DNA from: Clostridia bacterium
GTDB taxonomy: Bacteria > Bacillota > Clostridia > Oscillospirales > Acutalibacteraceae
Assembly: GCA_017543285.1 (NCBI GenBank)
Contig: JAFYGK010000029.1
Location: forward strand, 20,872-84,871
Direction of reading: 5' to 3'
Length of the DNA: 64,000 nt
The notes below the pieces were generated by a model, which saw only the letters and a list, made by a program, of their open reading frames with translations, made no database searches and had not been told where the DNA came from. Positions within the stretch are counted from its first letter, which is position 1. Each line of letters opens with the position of its first letter. A program made the translations under genes and the position numbers. This document shows positions 8,372 to 16,632 of this stretch, one piece after another.

Positions 8372-8836
8372 TTGGACAATCAGGCATGCGGCATAACCGG
8401 CAGGCTGCTTAAGCTTGAACTGCTGCGCCGCTGCAGTCTGCGCAGGCTCTGCGTTTGCTGCGGTCTGCACTACGGGCAGCCTCCCGTTTTGCAGTACATT
8501 ATAAACAACGACGGCTGCACCCAAAAGGAAATCGCGGATTTTCTGGGCGTAACCGCGGCGTCCATCGCGCTTTCCACCAAAAGGCTGCAGAAATCGGGGC
8601 TGATAACAAAACAGGCCGACGAAAACAATCTGCGGCGCAACAGGCTTTCCGCCACCGAAAAGGGCAAGGAGGTTCTGGAGGCCTTCACCGAGCAGAACAA
8701 AAGCTTTAACGAAAAAATGCTTTCCGGCGTGACAGACGATGAAAAGCGGCAGCTTTGCGCTCTGCTGGATAAGCTTATATCGGGCGCTGCCGACGGCAAG
8801 GACATAGATCTTTGCGGGATGATTGATTATAAATAG
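8372..8836 (+). CDS. MarR-family transcriptional regulator, cysteine-rich
   Basis: The 154-residue winged-helix protein has the MarR core: LQYIINNDGCTQKEIADFLG, then VTAASIALSTKRLQKSGLI (recognition helix) and the wing with NLRRNRLSATEKG. It is the first gene of an operon with two ABC half-transporters, the common arrangement in which a MarR repressor controls a drug exporter. The start is TTG at 8372, 7 nt after GAGGG; the nearby ATG codons are out of frame. The N-terminal helix carries an unusual cysteine group (C6, C21, C27, C29, C30), with further Cys at C50 and C149. This suggests thiol or metal sensing, which is inference. The promoter at 8272-8300 probably drives the operon. Confidence 0.9.
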   Translation: MDNQACGITGRLLKLELLRRCSLRRLCVCCGLHYGQPPVLQYIINNDGCTQKEIADFLGVTAASIALSTKRLQKSGLITKQADENNLRRNRLSATEKGKEVLEAFTEQNKSFNEKMLSGVTDDEKRQLCALLDKLISGAADGKDIDLCGMIDYK

Positions 8837-8941
8837 CCGGGAGCTGCCGCGCAAAGGACTGCGGGCGTCGCCTTCGGCCCTGTACCCGCCGGCATCCGGT
8901 TTTGCTTTGATGTGTCAGAACTGAAAAACGGGGTGATTAAC

Positions 8942-10669
8942 TTGATAAAAAAACTTGCCTCCTGTGTAGGCGAATATAAAAAATATGCCGTAGGCGCACC
9001 GGTTTCGGTGACCTTTGAGGTCATCCTCGAAATACTGCTGCCGCTGCTTATGGCTCGGATAATCGACGTGGGCATAGCCAATTCGGATATGTCATATGTG
9101 CTGAAAATCGGCGGACTCATGGTGGTGATGGTGCTGTTCTCCATGCTGTTCGGCGCTCTGTCCGGACGCTTTGCCGCCGTCGCCGGCGCGGGCTTTGCGA
9201 AAAATCTCCGGAGAAAGCTGTTTTATAAGCTTCAGGATTTTTCCTTTGCCAACATAGACAAATTCTCCACCGCCTCCATGATAACAAGGATGACGACCGA
9301 CGTGAACTTTGTGCAGATGGCCTTTATGATGATAATCCGCCTGCTGGTGCGCGCCCCGATAATGCTTGTCAGCGCAACCTTTATGACCTTTACCATTAAC
9401 TCCAGGCTGGCGCTCATCTTCCTCGTCGCCGTTCCGTTTCTCGCCATAGGCCTCGGCCTCATGGCTTCCAAGGCCTTTCCGAGATTCATGTCCATGCTCA
9501 AAAAATACGACGGTCTCAACGCCTTTATCCAGGAAAACCTGATAGCCATACGGGTCGTAAAATCCTTCGTGCGCGGCGATTACGAAAAGCAGCGCTTTGA
9601 AGCGTCGGCAGCCGATCTGCAAAGAGCCCAGAAGCGCGCCGAAAAGCTGCTCGTGCTTGCAAATCCGCTCATGCAGTTTTCCATGTACGCCTGCATGATA
9701 GCCGTATCGTGGTTCGGCGGACGGCTGATAATCGGCGGACATCTCGAGGCCGGCGAATTTTTCAGCTTCATCGGCTACATAGGGCAGATACTCACTTCGC
9801 TCATGATGATTTCCATGTCCTTTGTAATGATAACCATGTCGCGGGCGTCGGCCGCCAGAATAGTCGAGGTCATCGACGAGATACCCGACATTTCCGACGA
9901 AAACGCCGACCGCGGATTAAAGGTTGCGGACGGCAGCGTGGTTTTTGACAATGTGGGCTTCTCCTATTCCAAGGACAAAGGAAACCTCACCCTCAGCGAC
10001 ATCAGCCTGAAAATAGATTCTGGCGAAACCGTGGGCATAATCGGCGGCACCGGCGTGGGAAAATCCAGCCTTGTCCAGCTTATCCCGAGGCTTTATGACG
10101 CAACCGTGGGCAGGGTTCTGGTCGCGGGTCACGACGTGCGCGAATACGACACAGACGAGCTGCGCAACAATGTGGCAATGGTGCTGCAAAAAAACGTCCT
10201 GTTCTCGGGCACGATAATGGAAAACCTGAAATGGGGCAATGAAAACGCCGACGACGAGCAGATCGTTGCCGCCTGCAAAGCGGCCTGTGCGCACGACTTT
10301 ATTGAGAGCTTTCCCGACGGATACCAGACCGATCTGGGACAGGGCGGCGTAAATCTGTCCGGCGGGCAGAAGCAGAGGCTGTGCATAGCGCGCGCCCTGC
10401 TCAAAAACCCCAAAATAATAATCCTGGACGATTCCACAAGCGCCGTCGATACCCACACCGATTCGCAGATACGAAGCGCCTTTAAGGAGAGCTTCGGCAA
10501 TACCACAGCCATAATCATCGCCCAGCGAATAGCCTCGGTGATGGACGCCGACAAGATAGTCGTCATGAACGACGGCAGGATCGACGCCGTCGGCACGCAT
10601 GAGCAGCTTCTTGCCTCCAACGATATTTACAGAGAGGTTTACGAATCTCAGCAGAAGGGGGCGATGTAA
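8942..10669 (+). CDS. ABC exporter half-transporter, degenerate-site subunit
   Basis: The protein has an exporter-type membrane domain (six helices, about 1-310) fused to an ATPase domain (about 325-575). Walker A is GGTGVGKSS and the signature is LSGGQKQR. Walker B reads IILDDST with Asp in place of the catalytic Glu, and the H-loop has Gln instead of His (IIAQRIAS). That pair of changes is typical of the non-hydrolysing NBD in heterodimeric exporters such as TM287/288 and BmrCD, so this subunit should pair with the next gene. The TTG at 8942 follows GGGGTG and matches the usual family N-terminus; a GTG at 8912 in the same frame has no ribosome site. The substrate is unknown, probably hydrophobic compounds. 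Confidence 0.93.
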   Translation: MIKKLASCVGEYKKYAVGAPVSVTFEVILEILLPLLMARIIDVGIANSDMSYVLKIGGLMVVMVLFSMLFGALSGRFAAVAGAGFAKNLRRKLFYKLQDFSFANIDKFSTASMITRMTTDVNFVQMAFMMIIRLLVRAPIMLVSATFMTFTINSRLALIFLVAVPFLAIGLGLMASKAFPRFMSMLKKYDGLNAFIQENLIAIRVVKSFVRGDYEKQRFEASAADLQRAQKRAEKLLVLANPLMQFSMYACMIAVSWFGGRLIIGGHLEAGEFFSFIGYIGQILTSLMMISMSFVMITMSRASAARIVEVIDEIPDISDENADRGLKVADGSVVFDNVGFSYSKDKGNLTLSDISLKIDSGETVGIIGGTGVGKSSLVQLIPRLYDATVGRVLVAGHDVREYDTDELRNNVAMVLQKNVLFSGTIMENLKWGNENADDEQIVAACKAACAHDFIESFPDGYQTDLGQGGVNLSGGQKQRLCIARALLKNPKIIILDDSTSAVDTHTDSQIRSAFKESFGNTTAIIIAQRIASVMDADKIVVMNDGRIDAVGTHEQLLASNDIYREVYESQQKGAM

Positions 10670-12565
10670 ATGCAAAGAGGACGAAGAATGAAGGGCGCGG
10701 GTCAGAAGCCGCGCAACTTCGGACAGACCATAAAGCGGATACTCAGCTACATGGGCAAATACAGGATTCAGCTTGTATTTGTCGTGGTCTGCATAATCGT
10801 CAGCGCCGGCGCGGGCGTCGCGGGCAACTACTTTCTGAAGCCCATCATCAATGACTATATCGTTCCGTACGTCGGCCGGGAAAATCCCGATCTGAGCGGC
10901 TTTATTTCGCTGCTTATCACCCTCGCGGCCATCTACCTCGCGGGCGTGCTGTCAACCTTTATCTACAGCCGCCTTATGGTGAACATATCCACCGGCGTGC
11001 TTAAAAACGTGCGTACCGACCTGTTTAACAGGCTGCAGGATCTGCCTGTCAAGTACCACGACAAGCATACCCACGGCGAGTTGATGAGCCGCTTTACCAA
11101 CGACACCGACGCAATGCGTGAAATGATAAGCCAGAGCATCCCGAATCTGATCTCGTCGCTCATAACCATAGTCGGCGTTTTCGTGATGATGCTGATACTG
11201 TCGCCGCTGCTCACCCTGATGATAGTCGTCATGCTCATTATAATGATGTTCGCCGTACGCTTTATCGGTTCCCGAAGCGGAAAACTGTTCGTTCGGCAGC
11301 AGGAGCAGCTCGGTGTCGTCAACGGCTACATCGAGGAAATGACCGAAGGTCAGAAGGTGGTCAAGGTCTTCTGCCATGAGGAAAGGTCAAAGGAGCGCTT
11401 TGACGAAATTAACGGCGAGCTGTTTAAGGCGGCCTCCGGCGCGCACACCTTCGCGAACATCCTCATGCCGATAATGGGCAATCTCGGCTATCTCAACTAC
11501 GCGCTGACGGCTGCCGTCGGCGGTGTGCTCGCGATAAACGGCCTCGGCGGGCTGGATCTTGGTACGCTTGGCTCCTTCCTCACGTATTCCAGAAACTTCA
11601 CCATGCCGATAACCCAGATCTCTCAGCAGATGAACAATATCCTTATGGCGCTTGCCGGCGCGGAGAGGGTGTTCGATCTCATAGACCAGCAGCCGGAAAT
11701 CGACGAAGGCTATGTCTGCCTTGTCAACGCAAGACGCGGCGCCGGCGGCGAAATCGAGGAAAGCCGGAAACGCACCGGGCTGTGGGCATGGAAACATCCC
11801 CACTCAGACGGCACCGTCACCTACACCGAGCTTAAGGGCGACATCCGGTTTGAGGACGTCACCTTCGGCTATGAGGAAAATAAAACTGTACTACAAAACA
11901 TATCCCTTTACGCAAAGCCCGGTCAGAAGATAGCTCTCGTCGGCTCGACCGGCGCGGGCAAAACAACGATAACCAATCTTGTCAACCGATTTTACGATGT
12001 GCCGGACGGCAAAATACGCTACGACGGCATAAACATAAATAAGATCAAAAAGCCCGATCTTCGCCGCTCCATAGCCATGGTTCTTCAGGACACCCATCTT
12101 TTCACCGGCACGGTCATGGAGAACATCCGCTACGGCAAGCTGGACGCATCCGACGAAGAATGCGTGGCGGCCGCAAGGCTGGCAAACGCCGATTCCTTCA
12201 TCCGCCATCTTCCCGACGGATACAACACGCTGCTGACAGCCGACGGAGCGAATCTTAGCCAGGGTCAAAGACAGCTTCTCAACATTGCCAGAGCCGCCGT
12301 GGCCGATCCTCCGGTGCTTGTGCTTGACGAGGCAACAAGCTCGATAGACACGCGAACCGAGGCTATGATAGAAAAGGGGATGGATAAGCTGATGCAGGGC
12401 AGGACGGTCTTTGTGATAGCCCACAGGCTTTCCACCGTGCGAAATTCCGACGCTATCATGGTGATGGAGCACGGACAGATCATAGAACGGGGAAATCATG
12501 ACGCGCTTATAGCCCTGAAGGGCAAATACTATCAGCTTTACACCGGAATGTTCGAGCTGAGCTGA
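10670..12565 (+). CDS. ABC exporter half-transporter, canonical ATPase subunit
   Basis: The 631-residue partner follows the first half-transporter directly. Six membrane helices span about 25-330 and the ATPase domain about 390-625. All catalytic motifs are intact: Walker A GSTGAGKTT, signature LSQGQRQL, Walker B VLVLDEATSS and H-loop VIAHRLST. The heterodimer should therefore hydrolyse ATP mainly at one composite site. An insertion of about 45 residues between the two domains (starting near GYVCLVNARRGAGGE and including WAWKH) is seen in many clostridial members. The first ATG is at 10670, directly after the preceding stop. An ATG at 10688 behind GAGGA is an alternative start. The operon ends here without a clear plus-strand terminator. 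Confidence 0.93.
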   Translation: MQRGRRMKGAGQKPRNFGQTIKRILSYMGKYRIQLVFVVVCIIVSAGAGVAGNYFLKPIINDYIVPYVGRENPDLSGFISLLITLAAIYLAGVLSTFIYSRLMVNISTGVLKNVRTDLFNRLQDLPVKYHDKHTHGELMSRFTNDTDAMREMISQSIPNLISSLITIVGVFVMMLILSPLLTLMIVVMLIIMMFAVRFIGSRSGKLFVRQQEQLGVVNGYIEEMTEGQKVVKVFCHEERSKERFDEINGELFKAASGAHTFANILMPIMGNLGYLNYALTAAVGGVLAINGLGGLDLGTLGSFLTYSRNFTMPITQISQQMNNILMALAGAERVFDLIDQQPEIDEGYVCLVNARRGAGGEIEESRKRTGLWAWKHPHSDGTVTYTELKGDIRFEDVTFGYEENKTVLQNISLYAKPGQKIALVGSTGAGKTTITNLVNRFYDVPDGKIRYDGININKIKKPDLRRSIAMVLQDTHLFTGTVMENIRYGKLDASDEECVAAARLANADSFIRHLPDGYNTLLTADGANLSQGQRQLLNIARAAVADPPVLVLDEATSSIDTRTEAMIEKGMDKLMQGRTVFVIAHRLSTVRNSDAIMVMEHGQIIERGNHDALIALKGKYYQLYTGMFELS

Positions 12566-12602
12566 CGGGGCTTCCGCCCGGCACAAAACCGAAAAGCAGC
12601 GC

Positions 12603-12640
12603 AAAAAACCGGCTGAAATGAGAATCATCGTTTCAGCCGG
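12603..12640 (-). terminator. Terminator of the glycosyltransferase gene
   Basis: The arms CCGGCTGAAA and TTTCAGCCGG surround a 12-nt loop. On the minus strand the stem is followed by six T residues. The hairpin may also stop the convergent ABC operon. Confidence 0.85.
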
Positions 12641-12687
12641 TATTATTATCGGGAAATGCGGCAATATCCGTCCTTTTCGGAGCCTTT

Positions 12688-13962
12688 TCAGTCTTTGTCC
12701 GTGTCCGCATCCTTTTCCCTGTCTTCAGCCCTGTCCTTATCCCCGTCCTTTTCTTTGCCTTTGCCCTTTTCCTTGTCCCTGTCCTTTTTCTTTTTCTTCT
12801 TTTTGGGATTTTTCGCCCTTTCCTTTTCCGCCTCGGCGGCTATTTCACCGTACCGTTCCAGAACGTCGTCCACAAGCTCGCTCCAAGGAATCGGTATGGT
12901 GCTTTTGGCCCTCTCCCCCATTTCGGCAAGCCGGCGCGTATCATTCAGGGCGACGTTCATTACACGGGCGAGATCCCCGGAATTGTCCTCGCAGAGCAGA
13001 CCGTTTTCGCCGTCTGTTATACATTCGGCGGCGGCGCTGCCTCTGACTACGACCGAGGGAGTCCCCATAGCGGCGGCCTCGCGCACAACAAGGCCAGAGG
13101 TGTCATAAAGAGAGGGGAATACGAAAAGCTGCGCCCTTTTATAAAGAGAATCAAGAATATCCGGATCGCTGATATGTCCGGTGAATATCGCTTTTTCACC
13201 CAGACCCAGCTCATCGGCAAGCCGGCGCAGCTCCTTTTCGTGAGGCCCCTGCCCGGCGAGGACAAGACGAAAATCGCTTTGCAGTCCGGCCGCCGCCTCT
13301 AAAATGCGCGCGATATTCTTTTTGCGGTTTATCTGCCCGACAAAGAGAAGCACGGGCTTGTCGCCCAGGCCGTATTTTTCCGATACAGCAGCTTCTCCGC
13401 CGTCGGAGGCGGCGCGTATATCGGTGCCGTTGGGCATTACCCTTATATCTCCCTTATACCCATAGCTGCGAAGGGTCTGCGCCGACGATTCGCTGACCGC
13501 CCACACCTCTGTGCACTTTTCATAGAAATCAACGACGTATTTTACGCCGACCTTTGCCAGCAGCTCAACGCCGGTGATCTGCAAAAAGTCGTTGTAATAC
13601 TTTGAATGGAAGGTGCCGACAATGGGCAGACGGCGCTTTTGCGCGAAGGAAACACCCGCCTGTCCGGCGATAAATGGGCTGTGGACATGCACGATGTCAG
13701 CCGAAATCATATTGAGCCGCTTCTGGCAATGCGCGTCAAGAAAGGGCGCTCCCACCCTGTAGCTTTTCATCCGCCAGAGCGGTATTCCGTTGTAATCGAC
13801 TATTTCAAACGGGTATTTTCCGCGAAAGCCGGTGTCCGTCATGGGCGCGACAACATAACATTCATGTCCCTTCTGGGCTATGTTCTGCGCGTAGCGGTAA
13901 ACGACGTTTCCGACCCCGTCCATGATCGGGATAAAGGAATCGCTGAACTGAACGACACGCAT
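12688..13962 (-). CDS. Glycosyltransferase, GT4 family, with a charged C-terminal tail
   Basis: The 424-residue protein has the two-Rossmann GT-B fold. The N-terminal domain starts MRVVQFSDSFIPIMDGVG, where a GT4 acceptor-binding loop is expected. The C-terminal domain contains LFVGQINRKKNIARILEA (donor site), FVFPSLYDTSGLVVREAAAMG (the EX7E-type nucleotide-sugar motif) and ENGLLCEDN. This pattern fits diacylglycerol or phosphoinositol glycosyltransferases and related lipid enzymes, but the acceptor is not certain. The last 40 residues or so are almost only K, D, E, R and G (KKKKKKKDRDKEKG and onward), a low-complexity tail not needed for the fold. The gene appears monocistronic and a terminator follows at 12603-12640. 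Confidence 0.88.
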   Translation of the reverse strand: MRVVQFSDSFIPIMDGVGNVVYRYAQNIAQKGHECYVVAPMTDTGFRGKYPFEIVDYNGIPLWRMKSYRVGAPFLDAHCQKRLNMISADIVHVHSPFIAGQAGVSFAQKRRLPIVGTFHSKYYNDFLQITGVELLAKVGVKYVVDFYEKCTEVWAVSESSAQTLRSYGYKGDIRVMPNGTDIRAASDGGEAAVSEKYGLGDKPVLLFVGQINRKKNIARILEAAAGLQSDFRLVLAGQGPHEKELRRLADELGLGEKAIFTGHISDPDILDSLYKRAQLFVFPSLYDTSGLVVREAAAMGTPSVVVRGSAAAECITDGENGLLCEDNSGDLARVMNVALNDTRRLAEMGERAKSTIPIPWSELVDDVLERYGEIAAEAEKERAKNPKKKKKKKDRDKEKGKGKEKDGDKDRAEDREKDADTDKD

Positions 13963-14134
13963 TTACAATACACCTCCCGGCGGGGTATTCTTATATATAT
14001 GATACCATATTATAAAGCGGTTGTCACCTGAAACTGATTTTGTCCGGAGAAAACCCGACGGCTTCGGGGCGCAGCACAATCCGGAAAAGGGAAATGAATG
14101 CGCCGCGCGGGACGGCTCTCCGGGCTTTGGGTCC

Positions 14135-14198
14135 TGCCGCGGCGCCGGACTTTAACAGCAAGAGGCTGCCGCGGCGCCGGACTTTAACAGCAAGAGGC
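14135..14198. repeat. 32-bp tandem duplication after dnaA
   Basis: Two exact 32-bp copies (14135-14166 and 14167-14198) lie next to the dnaA terminator. The end of each copy is the same sequence as one arm of that hairpin, so one arm has been duplicated outward. Confidence 0.9.
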
Positions 14199-14226
14199 TG
14201 CCGCATTTTCGCGGCAGCCTCTTGCT
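14189..14226 (-). terminator. Long hairpin at the end of dnaA
   Basis: A perfect 16-bp stem (AGCAAGAGGCTGCCGC and its complement) with a 6-nt loop lies 37 bp after the dnaA stop. No T-run follows on the minus strand, so termination strength is uncertain. Confidence 0.7.
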
Positions 14227-14262
14227 CTGAATTGGGTTTCGATATATGGGAAAATCGTAATA

Positions 14263-15624
14263 TCACTTGTCCCTGATGTTTTTTATTATGTCGGTTACCT
14301 GCGCCTTGAAGCGCGAATCCTTTTCCATGCGCTTGGATACCTCGTCGAGACTGTAGATCATTGTGGCATAATTTCTGCCGCCGACCTCTTTTCCGATGTC
14401 CACAAGGCTCATCTGCGTTATGTCGCGTATGGCGAAGATGGCGACCTGACGGGCAAGGGATATGTTGCCCGAGCGTTTTTTGGAGACAATATCCTCTGAC
14501 GAAACCCCGAAGGTGCGGCTCACCTCGGTGATTATCTGCTCAATGGTCACCGGCAGCGGCTGGTCGTCGTTGAGTACGTCGCGTATGGCTGTCTGCGCGA
14601 TGGCGACGGTCGCCTTTTCACCGGTCAGCTCGGTATAGGCCTTTATCTTGGTAACGGCGCCGTCGAGCTGTCTGATGTTTTTGTTCAGCTTCTCGGCTAT
14701 GTATTTTGTTATATCCTGCGGCATGTCGAAGCCGATCTGCTGAGCCTTGCGCTCGACGATGGCTATTCTCGTTTCAAGGTCGGGGAAGGAAATATCGGCA
14801 AAAACGCCCCACTCAAACCTGTTGCGAAGACGCTCGTCCAGAGCCTTTATCTCCTTTGGCGGACGATCTGAGGCAAAGACGATCTGTCTGCCCGCCTGAT
14901 AGAGGGTCTCGAATGTGTGGAACAGCTCGACCTGAAGCGCCTCCTTGCCGGATACAAACTGCACGTCGTCCATAAGCAGCACATGGGCCTTTCGGTATTT
15001 TTCCCTGAATTCCGAAGGGGTTATCGAGCCGTCCGGCTTGAGAGAATCGACGAACTCGTTTAAAAAATCGTCGCCCTTGACATAAATGATGTTGAGCGAT
15101 GGATTTTCCGAATACATCTTGTTGCGTATGGCAAAGAGGAGATGCGTTTTGCCCAGTCCCGACGGTCCGTAAAGAAACAGCGGGTTGTACTCGGCGCCCG
15201 GCTTGGAGGCGACCGCCTTGCACATGCTGTAGGGAAATTTATTTGACTGTCCTACAACGAAGGTGTCGAAGGTATATTTGTGGGCGACGCCGATCGTCTC
15301 GTTAAAGGGTCCGGACAGCGGAGTCCTGTTCGGGATGACATGCACGCCGTTCGCATCGACGCGGACCGGCTGCTGTTCCTCCCGCGCGACTATATTAAAA
15401 ACCGGCACAAAGCCGAAAACCTCTTTGAAGCCTGCCGTGATAAGTGTGAGATAGTGATTTTCGATTATTTCCTTCTGAAACTGCGTGCGAACCGAAAAGG
15501 TTGCCACATTATCCACCAGATCGACGGGGGTCAAGCCCTTTACGAAAGCGGAATAGGCCGTTTCGGTGAGGTTGCGCTGACAGTACTGCGCCACCTGCTC
15601 CCACGCGTCTATGAATGAATTCAT
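14263..15624 (-). CDS. dnaA: Chromosomal replication initiator DnaA with an atypical recognition helix
   Basis: The 453-residue initiator has domain I (1-85), a very short linker, the AAA+ domain (about 110-330; Walker A GPSGLGKT at 153-160, Walker B LLMDD at 216-220, arginine-finger region LDERLRNRFEWG from 262) and the DNA-binding domain IV (about 360-453). The basic loop reads SKKRSGN (381-387). The signature helix reads GGRNYATMIYS (415-425), where the family has GGRDHTTV. The residues matching E. coli D433, H434 and T435, which contact bases, are N418, Y419 and A420. Box specificity is therefore likely changed. The start follows GGAG. The gene stands alone on the minus strand, about 30 kb from dnaN. 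A box-like TTTTCAACA lies upstream of its promoter. Confidence 0.97.
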   Translation of the reverse strand: MNSFIDAWEQVAQYCQRNLTETAYSAFVKGLTPVDLVDNVATFSVRTQFQKEIIENHYLTLITAGFKEVFGFVPVFNIVAREEQQPVRVDANGVHVIPNRTPLSGPFNETIGVAHKYTFDTFVVGQSNKFPYSMCKAVASKPGAEYNPLFLYGPSGLGKTHLLFAIRNKMYSENPSLNIIYVKGDDFLNEFVDSLKPDGSITPSEFREKYRKAHVLLMDDVQFVSGKEALQVELFHTFETLYQAGRQIVFASDRPPKEIKALDERLRNRFEWGVFADISFPDLETRIAIVERKAQQIGFDMPQDITKYIAEKLNKNIRQLDGAVTKIKAYTELTGEKATVAIAQTAIRDVLNDDQPLPVTIEQIITEVSRTFGVSSEDIVSKKRSGNISLARQVAIFAIRDITQMSLVDIGKEVGGRNYATMIYSLDEVSKRMEKDSRFKAQVTDIIKNIRDK

Positions 15625-15664
15625 ATAGTGTCTCCTTACAAAATCCGATTAAATTCTAAAGTAA

Positions 15665-15692
15665 ATTATACCATATTTAATTAAAAAATCAA
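15665..15692 (-). promoter_or_regulatory. Likely dnaA promoter
   Basis: On the minus strand TTGATT and TATAAT (15670-15665) are separated by 16 bp, about 40 bp before the start codon. Confidence 0.65.
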
Positions 15693-15725
15693 TAAAAAAT
15701 TATGGACACAAGCTATGCAAAAATA

Positions 15726-15734
15726 TGTTGAAAA
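15726..15734 (-). promoter_or_regulatory. Candidate DnaA box upstream of dnaA
   Basis: TTTTCAACA read on the minus strand lies about 33 bp upstream of the -35 element. It is identical to two of the repeats in the candidate origin at 40.35-40.48 kb and would suit autoregulation. Confidence 0.45.
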
Positions 15735-15807
15735 TGCAGGGAGGGAGATCGTGCGGGGCACGCAATCGGCGGCGCGGGGGCAAGGACGTCCCTCCTCTCT
15801 CCGCTCT

Positions 15808-15839
15808 AAAAAAATCCTGCCCAAAGGGCAGGATTTTTT
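15808..15839 (-). terminator. Terminator of the short-chain dehydrogenase gene
   Basis: The stem AAAAATCCTGCCC/GGGCAGGATTTTT overlaps the gene's TAA stop and carries A/T runs on both sides, so it may work in both directions. Confidence 0.9.
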
Positions 15840-16632
15840 ATCCGTACAGCTTTCCTTCAATATAATTTACGGCCTTTGCCGGCAGCAGCTTGTTCAAAAA
15901 GGTAAACAGCCTGTATTTACCTCCGACAGTGTAAAGCGGACGGGGATTTTTCGCGCATGCCGCCTTGAAAATAACTCCGGCTATCTTTTCCGGACGCATT
16001 CCGGCTCGCTCGTCCTTTTCCATCGCCTTGACGGCGTGGGATATGCTGCCGTTGTAGGTATCGTCGCCCGATTCGTTTTTCAGGCGGTTGTCGGTAAAGC
16101 CTGTCGCAGTATCGCCCGGCATGACGGCGCATACCTTTATATTGAACCGCTTCACCTCGTTGGCAAGGGTTAGGGTCAGCGCGTTCACGGCCGATTTGGA
16201 AGCCGAATAAAGACTCTGGTATGGTACCGGCAGCACTCCGGCTACCGAGCTGACGTTGACGATATGCCCTCCGCCGTTTTCCCTCATATTGGGCACGGCC
16301 TGCTTTATGCAGCGCAGCATACCGAAATAATTTACGTCGAGCTGCCGCTTTGCAGCGTCAATGTCCGTCGTCTCGACAGCGCCCGATATGCCGTATCCGG
16401 CGTTGTTGACGAGCACGTCAATCGCCTGGCACTGTTTTATTATGCCGTCGAACGCTTCCTTCACCCTGCCGTCGTTTGTAATGTCCACATCAATATGGGT
16501 GATTCCGTCGCGGCTTTGCCCGCTTCTGGACAGTTCGAATACGCGGTATCCTTTTTCCCGGAAGAGCTTTGCCGCTGCGGCTCCGATTCCGCGGCTGCCT
16601 CCGGTAATGACCGCCGTTTTTTGTCTCTCCAT
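15838..16632 (-). CDS. Short-chain dehydrogenase/reductase
   Basis: The 264-residue NAD(P)-dependent oxidoreductase has the classical SDR pattern: the cofactor motif TGGSRGIG at 12-19, the structural NNAG motif (VLVNNAGYG), a serine in VSSVAG, and the catalytic YSASK with Tyr and Lys. The N-terminus (MERQKTAVITGGSRG) and the nearby arginine suggest NADPH use. The substrate cannot be told from sequence. I place the start at 16632, where GAGGTG precedes the ATG by 7 nt; the longer frame adds a non-homologous stretch. The stop codon lies in the terminator stem. Confidence 0.9.
   Translation of the reverse strand: MERQKTAVITGGSRGIGAAAAKLFREKGYRVFELSRSGQSRDGITHIDVDITNDGRVKEAFDGIIKQCQAIDVLVNNAGYGISGAVETTDIDAAKRQLDVNYFGMLRCIKQAVPNMRENGGGHIVNVSSVAGVLPVPYQSLYSASKSAVNALTLTLANEVKRFNIKVCAVMPGDTATGFTDNRLKNESGDDTYNGSISHAVKAMEKDERAGMRPEKIAGVIFKAACAKNPRPLYTVGGKYRLFTFLNKLLPAKAVNYIEGKLYG

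Noticed and set aside
15500..15515. TTATCCACC inside dnaA, one base from a canonical DnaA box
   Set aside because: It is a single copy inside coding sequence and matches the codons for the protein; no cluster is present.
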